The notes beneath the pieces were generated by a model, which saw nothing but the letters and a program-made list of their open reading frames with translations, did not search any database and had not been told where the DNA came from. Below, one piece after another: positions 1-8,829 of a DNA stretch of 64,000 bases. The translations under genes and the position numbers were made by a program. Position 1 is the first letter of the stretch. Each line of letters begins with the position of its first letter. This DNA comes from Marasmitruncus massiliensis (GTDB taxonomy: Bacteria; Bacillota; Clostridia; Oscillospirales; Ruminococcaceae): positions 310,001 through 374,000 of the forward strand of contig NZ_FYDE01000003.1 of the NCBI RefSeq assembly GCF_900186535.1, read 5' to 3'.

Positions 1-1
1 C

Positions 2-802
2 GAAGCACTGAAAGCCTATTTCCGGAGCCATTATGAGGAGCTGTGCGAAACCTGCCGTGAGCGCCTTGACAAAAACCCGATGCGGATTCTGGACTGCAAA
101 AATCCGGCCTGCGCGGAACTTGCCAAGGATGCGCCTGTGGTGCTGGACTATATCTGCGACGACTGCAAAACGCATTTTGAAGGGCTGAAAAAGCACCTTG
201 AAGCAATGGGAATTGCCTACCAAGTCAACCCAACCATTGTCCGCGGTCTGGACTATTACACACGCACGGTGTTTGAATTTGTTGCCACCGGAATCGGCGC
301 GCAGGGGACTGTCTGTGGCGGAGGGCGCTATGACGGGCTGATTGAGCTGCTGGGCGGTCAGCCGACCCCCTCTATCGGTTTCGCGATGGGACTTGAAAGG
401 TTATTGCTCGTCATGGAACAGTGCGGCTGCGAGTTCCCGCCGGATCAGGGCTGCACGATCTATCTCGGCAGCATGGGCGAAGCCGCCGCGCTGAAAGCGT
501 CGGAACTTTGCATGAGGCTGCGGGACGAAGGCTTTTACGCCGAGTGTGACATTGTCGGGCGCAGCGTCAAAGCGCAGATGAAATATGCGGACAAGCTGCA
601 CGCCAAATACAGCTGCATCCTCGGCGACAATGAGTTGGAAGCAGGCAAGGTGAGGGTGAAACGCATGGACAGCGGCGAAACGGAGGAAGTTTCGCTGGAA
701 GCAGACGCGTTTATCCGGTTTATTTACGCCGGGACACTGGATGAACTGACCGATGAGACCGACGGCATACTCGGTTCCATTTCGAAAATCAAAGGAGAAT
801 AA
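2..802 (+). CDS. hisS: Histidyl-tRNA synthetase, C-terminal part (5' end outside window)
   Basis: The reading frame is open from base 2 and lacks its start, so the N-terminal catalytic half lies outside the window; about 266 residues are visible. HisRS charges tRNA-His in the cytoplasm. Visible family marks are the RLDKNPMRILDCK stretch near bases 60-110, the histidine-pocket segment RGLDYYTRTVFEF, the glycine-rich GTVCGGGRYDG, and class II motif 3 as GFAMGLERLLL. The last 90 or so residues form the alpha/beta anticodon-binding domain. The stop at 800-802 is two bases before the aspS start region, so the two synthetases are clearly co-transcribed, a common Firmicute pair. Confidence 0.97.
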   Translation, partial: EALKAYFRSHYEELCETCRERLDKNPMRILDCKNPACAELAKDAPVVLDYICDDCKTHFEGLKKHLEAMGIAYQVNPTIVRGLDYYTRTVFEFVATGIGAQGTVCGGGRYDGLIELLGGQPTPSIGFAMGLERLLLVMEQCGCEFPPDQGCTIYLGSMGEAAALKASELCMRLRDEGFYAECDIVGRSVKAQMKYADKLHAKYSCILGDNELEAGKVRVKRMDSGETEEVSLEADAFIRFIYAGTLDELTDETDGILGSISKIKGE

Positions 803-807
803 AATTG

Positions 808-2598
808 ATGGACACGATGCAGGGATTAAAAAGAACGAAATATTGCGGGGAATTTACAGCGGCGGATATCGGCAGGCAGGCGGTTGCCTGCGGCTGGGTG
901 CAGAAAATCCGCGACAAGGGGATGCTGGTTTTCATTGATCTGCGTGACCGAAGCGGCATTTTGCAGCTTGCGTTTGACGACCAGACCGACGCTGCGCTGC
1001 GCGCAAAGGCGCAGACAGCGCGCTCAGAGTTTGTGCTGATGGCAAAAGGAACCGTGCGCCGCCGTGAATCCGTCAATCCGGAGCTTCCTACGGGCGAGAT
1101 TGAGCTTTATGTGGACGATCTGCGGATCCTGGCGAAAAGCCAGACCCCTCCGTTTGAGATTACCGATACCACCAATGTGAAAGAAGACCTACGGCTGAAA
1201 TACCGTTATCTTGATTTGCGCCGCGGCGAAATGCAGAACGCGCTGACGATGCGCCACAAAATCGTCAAAATCGCCCGCGACTATTATGATCAGAACGGAT
1301 TCCTGGAGATCGAAACGCCAAACCTGATTAAATCCACGCCGGAAGGCGCCCGCGACTATCTGGTTCCGTCCCGCGTCAATCCGGGCTGCTTTTACGCGCT
1401 CCCGCAGTCGCCCCAGCTTTATAAGCAATTGCTGATGCTTTCCGGCTATGACCGCTACATGCAGGTGGCGCGCTGCTTCCGCGACGAAGACCTGCGCGCG
1501 GACCGCCAGCCGGAATTTACCCAGATTGACATTGAAATGTCCTTTGTGGATGAAGAGGACGTCATGACTGTCAATGAGGGTTTCATGAAGAAAGCGTTCA
1601 AGGAAGCGCTGGGCATTGACATCAAGACCCCGTTCCTGCGCATGCCTTATGCCGAGGCAATGGAGCGTTTCGGCTCGGACAAGCCGGACACCCGCTTCGG
1701 CCTTGAACTGGTGGACCTGTCCGACCTGCTCCAAAACTGCGAATTTAAAGTCTTTCAAGGTGTACTTGCGGGCGGAAGTGTCCGCGCGATCAACGTAAAA
1801 GGCGCGGCTGACCACCTCTCCCGCAAGGAGATTGACAAGCTGGTGGAGTTTGTCAAAACCTACCGCGCGAAAGGGCTGGCCTATACCAGGCTGACTTCCG
1901 AAGGGGAATCCTCCTCCTACGAGAAGTTCCTGACCGACGCAGAAAAAACAGCCATCCGCGAGCGGATGGGCGCGCAGACCGGCGACGTACTCTTGATTGT
2001 GGCGGACAGCAAAAATCAGACGGTATTTGACAGCCTCGGCGCGCTGCGCTGCGAACTTGCCTCCAAACTGGGGCTGATTCAGAAGGATGTATTTAACTTC
2101 CTGTGGGTCACCGAATTCCCGCTGTTTGAATACAGCGAAGAGGAAGATCGGTACGTTGCGAAGCACCATCCGTTCACGCATCCCGCTCTGGAAGATCTGG
2201 ACAAGCTGGAAAGCGACCCCGGCGCCTGCCGCGCCCGTGCCTATGATATGGTCCTCAACGGCTGCGAAGTAGGCGGAGGCTCCATCCGTATCAATAATCT
2301 GCAGATGCAGGAACGCATGTTTAAAGCCTTAGGCTTTGACGAGCAGACAGCGCATGAACGGTTTGGGTTTCTGCTGGATGCCTTTCAGTTCGGCGCGCCG
2401 CCTCACGGCGGCATGGCCTATGGTCTTGACCGGCTTGTCATGCTGATGCTGCAGAAGAGTTCGATCCGCGATGTGATCGCGTTCCCGAAGGTGCAGAATG
2501 CAAGCGAGCTGATGACCCAGTGCCCGGCACCTGTGGAGGAGAAGAGTCTGAAAGAACTTTCCATCAAAGTGGATTTGCAGAAAAACGAAGAACAGTAA
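808..2598 (+). CDS. aspS: Aspartyl-tRNA synthetase
   Basis: Class II synthetase that charges tRNA-Asp; about 596 residues, the usual length of the bacterial type with a GAD insertion domain. An N-terminal OB-fold (about 1-110) precedes motif 2, FRDEDLRADRQPEFTQID (about 215-233), and motif 3, YGLDRLVMLML (about 538-548). A TTG at 805 lies just before the ATG at 808 in the same frame; both are within reach of the AAAGGAG at 791-797, and I chose the ATG. It overlaps the hisS Shine-Dalgarno context and follows hisS by a few bases. Whether it also charges tRNA-Asn cannot be told from sequence alone. Confidence 0.97.
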   Translation: MDTMQGLKRTKYCGEFTAADIGRQAVACGWVQKIRDKGMLVFIDLRDRSGILQLAFDDQTDAALRAKAQTARSEFVLMAKGTVRRRESVNPELPTGEIELYVDDLRILAKSQTPPFEITDTTNVKEDLRLKYRYLDLRRGEMQNALTMRHKIVKIARDYYDQNGFLEIETPNLIKSTPEGARDYLVPSRVNPGCFYALPQSPQLYKQLLMLSGYDRYMQVARCFRDEDLRADRQPEFTQIDIEMSFVDEEDVMTVNEGFMKKAFKEALGIDIKTPFLRMPYAEAMERFGSDKPDTRFGLELVDLSDLLQNCEFKVFQGVLAGGSVRAINVKGAADHLSRKEIDKLVEFVKTYRAKGLAYTRLTSEGESSSYEKFLTDAEKTAIRERMGAQTGDVLLIVADSKNQTVFDSLGALRCELASKLGLIQKDVFNFLWVTEFPLFEYSEEEDRYVAKHHPFTHPALEDLDKLESDPGACRARAYDMVLNGCEVGGGSIRINNLQMQERMFKALGFDEQTAHERFGFLLDAFQFGAPPHGGMAYGLDRLVMLMLQKSSIRDVIAFPKVQNASELMTQCPAPVEEKSLKELSIKVDLQKNEEQ

Positions 2599-2603
2599 CA
2601 TGT

Positions 2604-2655
2604 GGGCGAATGAAGATTGCCGTTCAGGCGGATCTTCATTCGCCCTCTTGGCTTT
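2604..2655 (+). terminator. Hairpin terminator after aspS
   Basis: A perfect 14-bp stem (2604-2617 with 2632-2645) is followed by a weak T-rich stretch. It sits six bases after the aspS stop and before the next promoter. Confidence 0.7.
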
Positions 2656-2662
2656 AGAGAGA

Positions 2663-2691
2663 TTCCAAACGGCGGACAATTGTGATATAAT
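2663..2691 (+). promoter_or_regulatory. Candidate extended -10 promoter for the 2751 gene
   Basis: TATAAT at 2686-2691 is preceded by TGA (extended -10). The -35 position (2663-2668, TTCCAA) is poor. The predicted start lies about 50 bases before the next coding sequence. Confidence 0.5.
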
Positions 2692-2750
2692 AAAAATATG
2701 CTAGTGACTTTGTGTATTGAAACAATTTTTAGCTGGAGAAAGGGAACAAC

Positions 2751-3614
2751 ATGAAACCAATGATCTGTGACAGCTGCGGGAAGCGATACGATTATGACCG
2801 TGACGAAACCTGCCCGAAATGCGGGGCTTATAATCAGCCCTACCGGCGTCCGCAGGGCGATTATAGAAGCAGAACAGAAACTTCTGCGGCATCACGGCCG
2901 GCTCAAAACACAGGTGCCCGAAAATGGAACAGCGGAAAAAAGCCCGTGTCGGGGAAAAAGGTGGCATGGATTTTTGTTCTGGTTGCGATCATAAAAATCG
3001 CGTTCGCACTGATCGGCAACTTCAGTGATGCGCAAAAGGAACGGATTTCGCCTGATTTTTCCAGTATCGGGGTCGGTATCGAGGAAACCTTATTGCAGGA
3101 GAGCGCGGATGAACAGGCGGTTGACGATGGGCAGGCACCTTTCACAGAGGACAGCGGTACGGCGGGCGATGTTTATACTCGCCGCTATTCTTCCGACAAA
3201 TTTGACTTTGAGCCTGCGGACGGCGTCCACATCGTTGTGAATGACTATGGAACGATAGAGGGCGAGCCGTTTGCGGAACTTCTGGACGACGGGGATCGGT
3301 GCGCCTATTTGGATATCACTTTCGTGGTAACAGATTATGAGCAGGCGGCGAATGCCTACGTAACGGAACCTTATATCGAAGCGGACGGGGAATATTACAA
3401 TTCTCTGCCGCCTGATGGATTATACGATGTTTCCGGCTGCACGCCGCTCGATTATACCCCGCTTGGTGAGGGGGCATATGCCGTAACGGGCCAGCTGTAT
3501 TTTGCCGTTCCGGAGGATATGGAATTGTTTGAGCTCTGTTGGGATTCCTCGGACGGCGATACGCAGTCGTTTGAGCTTCCCTTTTCTTCGACAACAGATC
3601 CGTTGAACGTATAA
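2751..3614 (+). CDS. Zinc-ribbon, single-pass membrane protein of unknown function
   Basis: 287 residues. The N-terminus carries two CxxC pairs (CDSCG and CPKCG, residues about 5-26) typical of a zinc ribbon. One hydrophobic segment follows near residues 72-93, then an acidic extracellular part of about 190 residues with beta-rich character that resembles the DUF4352-like domains found on clostridial lipoproteins and membrane proteins. The expected topology is zinc ribbon inside and C-terminal domain outside. It is 19 bases ahead of the rRNA methyltransferase gene and probably shares its transcript, but nothing shows a functional link. I do not recognise a named family with certainty. Confidence 0.75.
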   Translation: MKPMICDSCGKRYDYDRDETCPKCGAYNQPYRRPQGDYRSRTETSAASRPAQNTGARKWNSGKKPVSGKKVAWIFVLVAIIKIAFALIGNFSDAQKERISPDFSSIGVGIEETLLQESADEQAVDDGQAPFTEDSGTAGDVYTRRYSSDKFDFEPADGVHIVVNDYGTIEGEPFAELLDDGDRCAYLDITFVVTDYEQAANAYVTEPYIEADGEYYNSLPPDGLYDVSGCTPLDYTPLGEGAYAVTGQLYFAVPEDMELFELCWDSSDGDTQSFELPFSSTTDPLNV

Positions 3615-3633
3615 CAACTATTAGGAGAGTTCT

Positions 3634-4863
3634 ATGAAACAGGAACGCAATTTTGCCAGAATTACCGTGACCCGCAAGGCGGAACGGGCGATAGAAGGCG
3701 GTCATCCGTGGGTTTATGACGCGGAACTGATCAAAACGGAAGGTACCTGTGAAAACGGCGGCTTTGTGGACGTGGTGAGCATCAAGGGAAAATATCTGGG
3801 CACCGGGTTTCTCAGCGAACAATCGAAAATCCGCATCCGGCTGATTTCCCGCAACGCGAACGACAGGTTTGATGAAACATTTTTTGAGCGGCGCATCCGC
3901 TACGCCTGGGATTACCGCAAAACGGTCATGCGAGACGATATCAGCTGCTGCCGCATCATATTTGGCGAGGCGGACGCGTTCCCGGGGCTGACGGTTGACC
4001 GGTTTGGCGATATTCTTGTAACACAGACGCTGTCATTGGGAATCGAACAGCGCAAATCCATGCTTTTCCCGCTTTTGTATCGTGTTCTGCGGGAGGATGG
4101 AGAGGAAATCCGGGGTATTTATGAGCGGAACGACGTTGCCATCCGGGAGCTTGAAGGGATGGAACAGAACAGAGGATGGTTTCCGCTGCAAGGCGTTCCA
4201 GCACCTGATTCTACAAAAACCATAATTGTGGAAAACGGCATTTCTTATGCGGTCGATTTTGAAAACGGCCAGAAAACCGGTTTTTTTCTCGACCAGAAAT
4301 ATAACCGGCAGGCGGTGGCCCGGCTGGCGCGCGGCAAGCGTGTCCTCGACTGCTTTACCCATACGGGCTCTTTTGCGCTCAACGCCGCAAAGGGCGGCGC
4401 CGCCCATGTCTGCGCGGTGGATATCTCCGCGGCCGCGGTGGAACTTGCGCAGGAGAACGCCCGCCGCAACGGACTGGACGGCGTCATGAGCTTCCGCACG
4501 GCGAACGTCTTCGATTTGCTGCCGGAATTGGAGGCGCATCCGGAGGAAAAGTTCGATTTTATTATTCTGGACCCGCCCGCTTTCACCAAGAACCGGAAGA
4601 CGGTGGACAGCGCCGTCAGAGGCTACAAAGAGATCAACCTGCGGGCGATGAAGCTGCTTCCGCGCGGCGGCTATCTGGCCACCTGTTCCTGTTCGCACTT
4701 TATGACCGAAGAACTGTTTGAAAAAATGCTGAAATCCGCGGCGCGCGATGCCTGCGTGGAACTGAGACAGATTGAGGTGCGCCAGCAGGCGCCCGATCAT
4801 CCCATTCTGTGGAATGTGCCGGAAACCAACTATCTGAAATTCTATCTGTTTCAGGTCGTTTAA
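3634..4863 (+). CDS. RlmI/YwbD-like SAM-dependent 23S rRNA methyltransferase
   Basis: 409 residues. Members of this family methylate a cytosine C5 position in 23S rRNA or are close relatives of RlmI. An N-terminal PUA domain (about 1-75) is followed by a Rossmann methyltransferase fold: the SAM-binding motif I DCFTHTGSFALNAAKGGA lies near 237-255 and motif IV DPPAFTKN near 311-318. The SCSHFM segment near 350 matches the conserved Cys-containing motif of the family. AGGAG at about 3622 sets the start. It lies 19 bases after the zinc-ribbon gene and ends before a hairpin terminator. The exact target base is not evident from the sequence. Confidence 0.9.
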   Translation: MKQERNFARITVTRKAERAIEGGHPWVYDAELIKTEGTCENGGFVDVVSIKGKYLGTGFLSEQSKIRIRLISRNANDRFDETFFERRIRYAWDYRKTVMRDDISCCRIIFGEADAFPGLTVDRFGDILVTQTLSLGIEQRKSMLFPLLYRVLREDGEEIRGIYERNDVAIRELEGMEQNRGWFPLQGVPAPDSTKTIIVENGISYAVDFENGQKTGFFLDQKYNRQAVARLARGKRVLDCFTHTGSFALNAAKGGAAHVCAVDISAAAVELAQENARRNGLDGVMSFRTANVFDLLPELEAHPEEKFDFIILDPPAFTKNRKTVDSAVRGYKEINLRAMKLLPRGGYLATCSCSHFMTEELFEKMLKSAARDACVELRQIEVRQQAPDHPILWNVPETNYLKFYLFQVV

Positions 4864-4892
4864 CCGTTTACAGAACAGAAAACAGAGTACCG

Positions 4893-4930
4893 GAACCCTT
4901 GGAGGGGAAGCTTCCAAGGGTTCTATATTT
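4893..4930 (+). terminator. Hairpin terminator after the methyltransferase gene
   Basis: An 11-bp stem (4893-4903 with 4913-4923) is followed by an AT-rich run. The rest of the 4864-5056 gap is AT-rich and shows nothing else recognisable. Confidence 0.65.
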
Positions 4931-5056
4931 TCCGGCTTTCTCGCAGGGCTTTCAAAGAAAATGTGATTTTAGTTTTGAGAATACGAGAGAAAATGAGAGA
5001 AAATCAGAGAGAATAAGAGCATATAATTTCTAAATTAAATTATTTTTTAAAAAGTG

Positions 5057-5085
5057 TTGACAGGCACCCTCCAGCTCTGTATAAT
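5057..5085 (+). promoter_or_regulatory. Sigma-A promoter of rplM-rpsI
   Basis: Perfect consensus: TTGACA at 5057-5062, 17-bp spacer, TATAAT at 5080-5085. Transcription should start near 5092, giving an untranslated leader of about 110 bases. Confidence 0.9.
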
Positions 5086-5091
5086 AAGATT

Positions 5092-5200
5092 TGTTGAATC
5101 TTGACCTTGTGGTAATGCGCCTGTTTGCGCTTATTTGCGCGTTGCCGATCAACTGTTGTCAAAGATGAAGTGAGTTACTGAAATGAAATTTGGAGGAAAA
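5092..5200 (+). promoter_or_regulatory. Long rplM leader, candidate L13 autoregulatory RNA
   Basis: Between the promoter and rplM lies about 110 bases of untranslated RNA with three TTGCGC/ATGCGC copies around 5115-5145 that can pair in alternative ways. L13 leaders are known in Firmicutes. That this one binds L13 is inference from position only. Confidence 0.4.
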
Positions 5201-5203
5201 GGT

Positions 5204-5632
5204 ATGTCTACTACAATGCCGAAAGCAGCAGAAATTACCCGCAAGTGGTATATTCTCGATGCTGCTGAGAAGCCGCTTGGACGCACGGCGGCTGTTGCCG
5301 CATCAATTCTGCGCGGCAAAATCAAGCCTACTTTTGCGCCGAATGCCGATTGCGGCGATCATGTGATCATTATCAACGCCGAAAAGGCGATTCTGACCGG
5401 TAAAAAACTGGAGCAGAAGGTTTACCGTCACCACAGTGGCTGGGTTGGCGGCCTGAAGGAAATCAAGTACAGCAAGCTGATGAAGGAAAACCCGGAAAAA
5501 GCCATGATGCTTGCCGTCAAGGGAATGCTTCCGGATACCACCATCGGCCGCACCGCCCTCACCAGATGCCGCATCTTTAAGGGTGCGGAGCACACTCATG
5601 CCGCGCAGAAGCCGCAGGCATGGACACTGTAA
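5204..5632 (+). CDS. rplM: 50S ribosomal protein L13
   Basis: 142 residues from the ATG at 5204, the normal length for L13, one of the early-assembly proteins of the large subunit. I chose this start because GGAGGA at 5192-5197 is properly spaced before it. An in-frame ATG at 5183 would place the Shine-Dalgarno inside the gene and add seven unneeded residues. Family marks include KWYILDAAEKPLGR near the N-terminus and the segment around KAILTGKKLEQK. It forms a two-gene operon with rpsI, 16 bases downstream, as in most bacteria. Confidence 0.97.
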   Translation: MSTTMPKAAEITRKWYILDAAEKPLGRTAAVAASILRGKIKPTFAPNADCGDHVIIINAEKAILTGKKLEQKVYRHHSGWVGGLKEIKYSKLMKENPEKAMMLAVKGMLPDTTIGRTALTRCRIFKGAEHTHAAQKPQAWTL

Positions 5633-5648
5633 GGAAGGGGAATAAAAA

Positions 5649-6047
5649 ATGTACGAATCTAAGCCTTATTTTTACGGCACCGGCAGAAGAAAACAGTCGG
5701 TTTCCCGCGTGAGACTGTATCCGGGCACCGGCGCAATCACCATCAACGGCCGTGACATCAATGATTACTTCGGCCTTGAAACCTTAAAGCTGATTGTTCG
5801 TCAGCCCCTGAACCTGACTGACACCGTTGGTAAGTTTGACGTTGTCTGCACTGTTTCCGGCGGCGGCGTTTCCGGCCAGGCCGGCGCAATCCGCCATGGA
5901 ATTTCCCGTGCTCTGCTGCAGAACGGTGAAGAGATGAGACCGATCCTGAAAAAGGCCGGCTTCCTCACCCGTGACCCCCGTATGAAAGAACGTAAGAAAT
6001 ACGGCCTCAAAGCGGCCCGCCGTGCTCCCCAGTTCTCCAAGAGATAA
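5649..6047 (+). CDS. rpsI: 30S ribosomal protein S9
   Basis: 132 residues with the standard S9 features: [15 protein letters not shown] at the N-terminus, the [14 protein letters not shown] core, and the basic C-terminal tail ending APQFSKR, which in the ribosome reaches the P-site tRNA. It follows rplM by 16 bases and is the last gene before two hairpins. Confidence 0.98.
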   Translation: MYESKPYFYGTGRRKQSVSRVRLYPGTGAITINGRDINDYFGLETLKLIVRQPLNLTDTVGKFDVVCTVSGGGVSGQAGAIRHGISRALLQNGEEMRPILKKAGFLTRDPRMKERKKYGLKAARRAPQFSKR

Positions 6048-6080
6048 TTTGTCCGATTGGACGTTGCTTTTGCTTTATAA

Positions 6081-6116
6081 ACACCCGGCACTGTTAGAAG
6101 TGCCGGGTGTTTTTTT
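6081..6116 (+). terminator. Strong terminator of rplM-rpsI
   Basis: A 10-bp perfect stem (6081-6090 with 6101-6110) is followed by a run of seven T. Confidence 0.93.
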
Positions 6117-6139
6117 AAATACGAAACCTGTATTTCGAG

Positions 6140-6173
6140 AAAAGCTCCCTGCATACATTTGCAGGGAGCTTTT
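6140..6173 (+). terminator. Second hairpin after rpsI
   Basis: A perfect 13-bp stem (6140-6152 with 6161-6173) ends in four T and may act as a back-up terminator. From 6174 to 6352 the sequence is AT-rich with no gene that I can see. Confidence 0.6.
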
Positions 6174-6352
6174 GGCGGAAGGTAAGACATAAAAGGTATA
6201 AAATCAAATGTACAAAAATTATATTGGAAATTTTGTAAATTTCAACAGGATTTCAAACAAACGCATTGACGAATTTTGTCTGAAGCATGAGAAAAAAAGG
6301 ATAAATTTTTGCATAAATCAGGAAAATATCGGAATCGATTGGAATATAAAAC

Positions 6353-6381
6353 TTGACAAATAATTTTCATTTGAATATAAT
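6353..6381 (+). promoter_or_regulatory. Sigma-A promoter of the 3D-domain gene
   Basis: TTGACA at 6353-6358, 17-bp spacer, TATAAT at 6376-6381, a perfect consensus. It leaves a leader of about 95 bases. Confidence 0.88.
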
Positions 6382-6482
6382 GGCAATCACTTTGCTATAA
6401 TAATCCATATGGCGAAGTATCCCTTCTAGTCAATCGTCAAAATGCCAACAGGCCGGACGAAAAACAACAAAGGAGTTTCGTA

Positions 6483-7529
6483 ATGACACAATTTTGGAAA
6501 AGGGTCCAGGCTCTTGCAACTTTTTTGCATAGCCGGACTTTTACTGTGGGCATGTTGTCCATAGTATGTGCGTTCGTGGTAGTCAGTATCACTTCCATGA
6601 CGAACGCCGTCTATGTGACACGCCCCGAGGGACGGACGCTGGATTTCTTGATGTCCAGCCAACCGGAACGCATCATGGATTCTGTCGGGTTAAGTTCTGT
6701 AAGCCCGTCAGAAGTGACAGTAGATGGCGCTTCCAGCAAATTTATTGAGATGGATGTATCGAGTCCGCGGACAGTTACTGTCAAGGCGGACGGAAAAACA
6801 GACACCTACGAGGTAGAAACCGGCAAAACGGTGGGAGACCTGCTGTATGAAAACGGCGTCTCCTACGACGGCAATGATCTGCTGACACCTTCGGCTGAGA
6901 AGCCGCTGGAGGACGGAGACGAAATTGTTTTACGGCGTGTGGACTATGAACAGCACAATGTTGACGAGATCATTCCTTATGAAACCGTGTATAAGAACAC
7001 ATCGCTTCTGAAAATTGGGCAGAACAAGTGTATCCAGGCCGGGGAAAATGGGCTCCTCCAAAAAACGTATATGCGCCGGACGGTGGATGGCGTGGAGGAG
7101 GAAGAACAGCTTCTGGGGGAACAGATTCTGGAGCAGCCGGTTAAGGAAACGATTCTGGTTGGCTCTGTCTCGCCGATATCGGATCTGGATTTTGATCTTG
7201 AACTGGATAAAGACGGAAAACCGCTGCACTATTCCAAACTGTTAACGCATCAGGCCGCAACAGGATACAGCGCGCGCAATGGTGCCAGGACGGCCAGCGG
7301 CCGCTACGCCATGACCGGGCATGTCGCGGTGAACCCCCACGAAATACCCTATGGCTCCAGGCTGTATATTGTCTCTCCGGATAACAAATTTGTATACGGC
7401 TGTGCGATTGCCGCTGACACTGGCACAGGGCTCATGGCAGATGTTGTAGATGTGGATTTGTTCTATGACACGTATGAGGAAAGTGTGCTGAATGGGCGCA
7501 GAGTCGTTGATATTTATGTGCTGGACTAG
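6483..7529 (+). CDS. YabE-like cell-wall protein: DUF348, G5 and 3D domains
   Basis: 348 residues. A short basic N-terminus and one membrane segment (about 20-42) suggest export with retention by a signal anchor. Next come a ubiquitin-like DUF348 repeat (about 95-140, with TVGDLLYENGVSYDGNDLL), a G5-type region (about 155-232), and a C-terminal 3D domain (about 256-348) with conserved aspartates in AADTGTG and DVVDVDLF. This layout is that of YabE/RpfB-related wall hydrolases, where the 3D domain is the likely lytic transglycosylase. AAAGGAG ends seven bases before the ATG. It is a single-gene unit between its own promoter and terminator. Substrate cleavage is inferred from the family. Confidence 0.88.
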   Translation: MTQFWKRVQALATFLHSRTFTVGMLSIVCAFVVVSITSMTNAVYVTRPEGRTLDFLMSSQPERIMDSVGLSSVSPSEVTVDGASSKFIEMDVSSPRTVTVKADGKTDTYEVETGKTVGDLLYENGVSYDGNDLLTPSAEKPLEDGDEIVLRRVDYEQHNVDEIIPYETVYKNTSLLKIGQNKCIQAGENGLLQKTYMRRTVDGVEEEEQLLGEQILEQPVKETILVGSVSPISDLDFDLELDKDGKPLHYSKLLTHQAATGYSARNGARTASGRYAMTGHVAVNPHEIPYGSRLYIVSPDNKFVYGCAIAADTGTGLMADVVDVDLFYDTYEESVLNGRRVVDIYVLD

Positions 7530-7535
7530 AAGGAA

Positions 7536-7566
7536 GGACGGCCGCTTCAAGCGGCCGTCCGTTTTT
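7536..7566 (+). terminator. Terminator of the 3D-domain gene
   Basis: A perfect 10-bp GC-rich stem (7536-7545 with 7551-7560) is followed by five T. Confidence 0.92.
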
Positions 7567-7597
7567 GTTAATTCAGAAAATTATTTTTCCAAATCAC

Positions 7598-7626
7598 TTG
7601 ACTCCTGTCCACGTTTATAGTATTAT
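7598..7626 (+). promoter_or_regulatory. Promoter of tRNA-Arg
   Basis: TTGACT at 7598-7603, 17-bp spacer, TATTAT at 7621-7626. It lies about 60 bases before the mature tRNA. Confidence 0.75.
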
Positions 7627-7684
7627 AGTAAGGCTGATTCAAGTCAGTGGGGTGTTGATTCATTTGACATCCGGAATATTGTGT

Positions 7685-7761
7685 GCGCCGGTAGCTCAGC
7701 TGGATAGAGTGACTGGCTACGAACCAGTAGGTCGGGGGTTCGAGTCCCTTCCGGCGCACCA
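7685..7761 (+). tRNA. tRNA-Arg (anticodon ACG), CCA encoded
   Basis: The acceptor stem GCGCCGG (7685-7691) pairs with CCGGCGC (7751-7757). The D-arm contains AGCTCAGCTGG, the anticodon loop is CTACGAA (anticodon ACG), and the T-loop is TTCGAGT. Discriminator A and an encoded CCA close the 77-base molecule. The first anticodon base A is normally deaminated to inosine, so one tRNA reads CGU, CGC and CGA. Confidence 0.97.
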
Positions 7762-7767
7762 AAAAGA

Positions 7768-7800
7768 AACAGTCGATTGCGTTGCAGTCGGCTGTTTTTT
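7768..7800 (+). terminator. Terminator of tRNA-Arg
   Basis: A 13-bp stem (7768-7780 with 7784-7796, two G-U pairs) ends in a T-run. Confidence 0.85.
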
Positions 7801-7848
7801 CTATTTCAAATCCACAAAAGCAGCCGCCGTTATTCACATAATTTTTGC

Positions 7849-7877
7849 TTGCACCGGAAAGGCTGTTGTAGTAAACT
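7849..7877 (+). promoter_or_regulatory. Candidate promoter of pyrB-pyrI
   Basis: TTGCAC at 7849-7854, 17-bp spacer, TAAACT at 7872-7877. The resulting leader is only about 30 bases, so there is no room for a PyrR-type attenuator. Confidence 0.6.
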
Positions 7878-7911
7878 AGTTTAGAATAAATTTGGTATGG
7901 GGGGATTTCGT

Positions 7912-8829
7912 TTGAGACATCTGATTGAACCGATGGACCTGTCTTCACAGGAGACTGACGAACTGTTGGATCTTGCGGGGGCAATTATGGAAGACCCCGC
8001 AAAATACGCGCATAAATGTGACGGGAAGAAACTGGCGACGCTGTTCTTTGAACCCAGCACCCGTACACGCCTGAGCTTTGAGGCGGCTATGCTGGAACTG
8101 GGCGGCAGCGTGCTGGGGTTTTCGTCTGCCAGTTCTTCTTCCGCGGCGAAGGGCGAAAGCGTGTCGGATACGGTGCGGACCGTTTCCTGCTATGCGGATA
8201 TTATCGCCATGCGCCATCCAAAGGAGGGTGCAGCCAAGGTGGCGTCTCTGAAATCGGGTGTGCCGATTATCAACGCGGGCGATGGAGGCCACCAGCATCC
8301 GACACAGACACTGACCGACCTTTTGACCATCCGCTCCCTGAAAGGGACGCTGGACAACCTGACGATCGGGCTTTGCGGCGACCTGATGTTCGGACGGACG
8401 GTGCACTCGCTTATCCGAGCTTTGCTGCGCCGTACCAATATCCGCTTTGTGCTGATTTCCCCCAACGAACTGCGGGTGCCCGATTACATCCGTGAGGAAC
8501 TCAAAACGAACCGCTTCGAGTTTGCCGAAGTGGACCGGCTGGAAAAAGTAATCGGCGAGCTGGATATCCTGTATATGACCCGTGTGCAGAGGGAACGCTT
8601 TTTCAATGAGGAGGACTATGTCCGCCTGCGTGACAGCTATATTCTGGACAAGGCAAAAATGGATCTGGCGAAGCCCGATATGATTGTGCTCCATCCGCTG
8701 CCTCGCGTGAACGAAATTGCCGTGGAAGTGGATGACGACCCGCGCGCATGCTATTTTAAGCAGGTGCTGTACGGAAAGTTTGTGCGTGAAGCGCTGATTT
8801 TGAACTTGCTGGGGGTGGAATCATGCTGA
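7912..8829 (+). CDS. pyrB: Aspartate carbamoyltransferase, catalytic subunit
   Basis: Joins carbamoyl phosphate and aspartate, the committed step of pyrimidine synthesis. The carbamoyl-phosphate motif FEPSTRTR lies near residues 45-52 and HPTQTLTDL near 129-137. I start at TTG 7912 because the G-run at 7899-7904 sits at Shine-Dalgarno distance and the product then begins [11 protein letters not shown], like other PyrB proteins. An ATG at 7897 would add five residues and swallow that site. It overlaps pyrI by seven bases, so the catalytic and regulatory chains are made together and should form an allosteric holoenzyme. Confidence 0.95.
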   Translation: MRHLIEPMDLSSQETDELLDLAGAIMEDPAKYAHKCDGKKLATLFFEPSTRTRLSFEAAMLELGGSVLGFSSASSSSAAKGESVSDTVRTVSCYADIIAMRHPKEGAAKVASLKSGVPIINAGDGGHQHPTQTLTDLLTIRSLKGTLDNLTIGLCGDLMFGRTVHSLIRALLRRTNIRFVLISPNELRVPDYIREELKTNRFEFAEVDRLEKVIGELDILYMTRVQRERFFNEEDYVRLRDSYILDKAKMDLAKPDMIVLHPLPRVNEIAVEVDDDPRACYFKQVLYGKFVREALILNLLGVESC

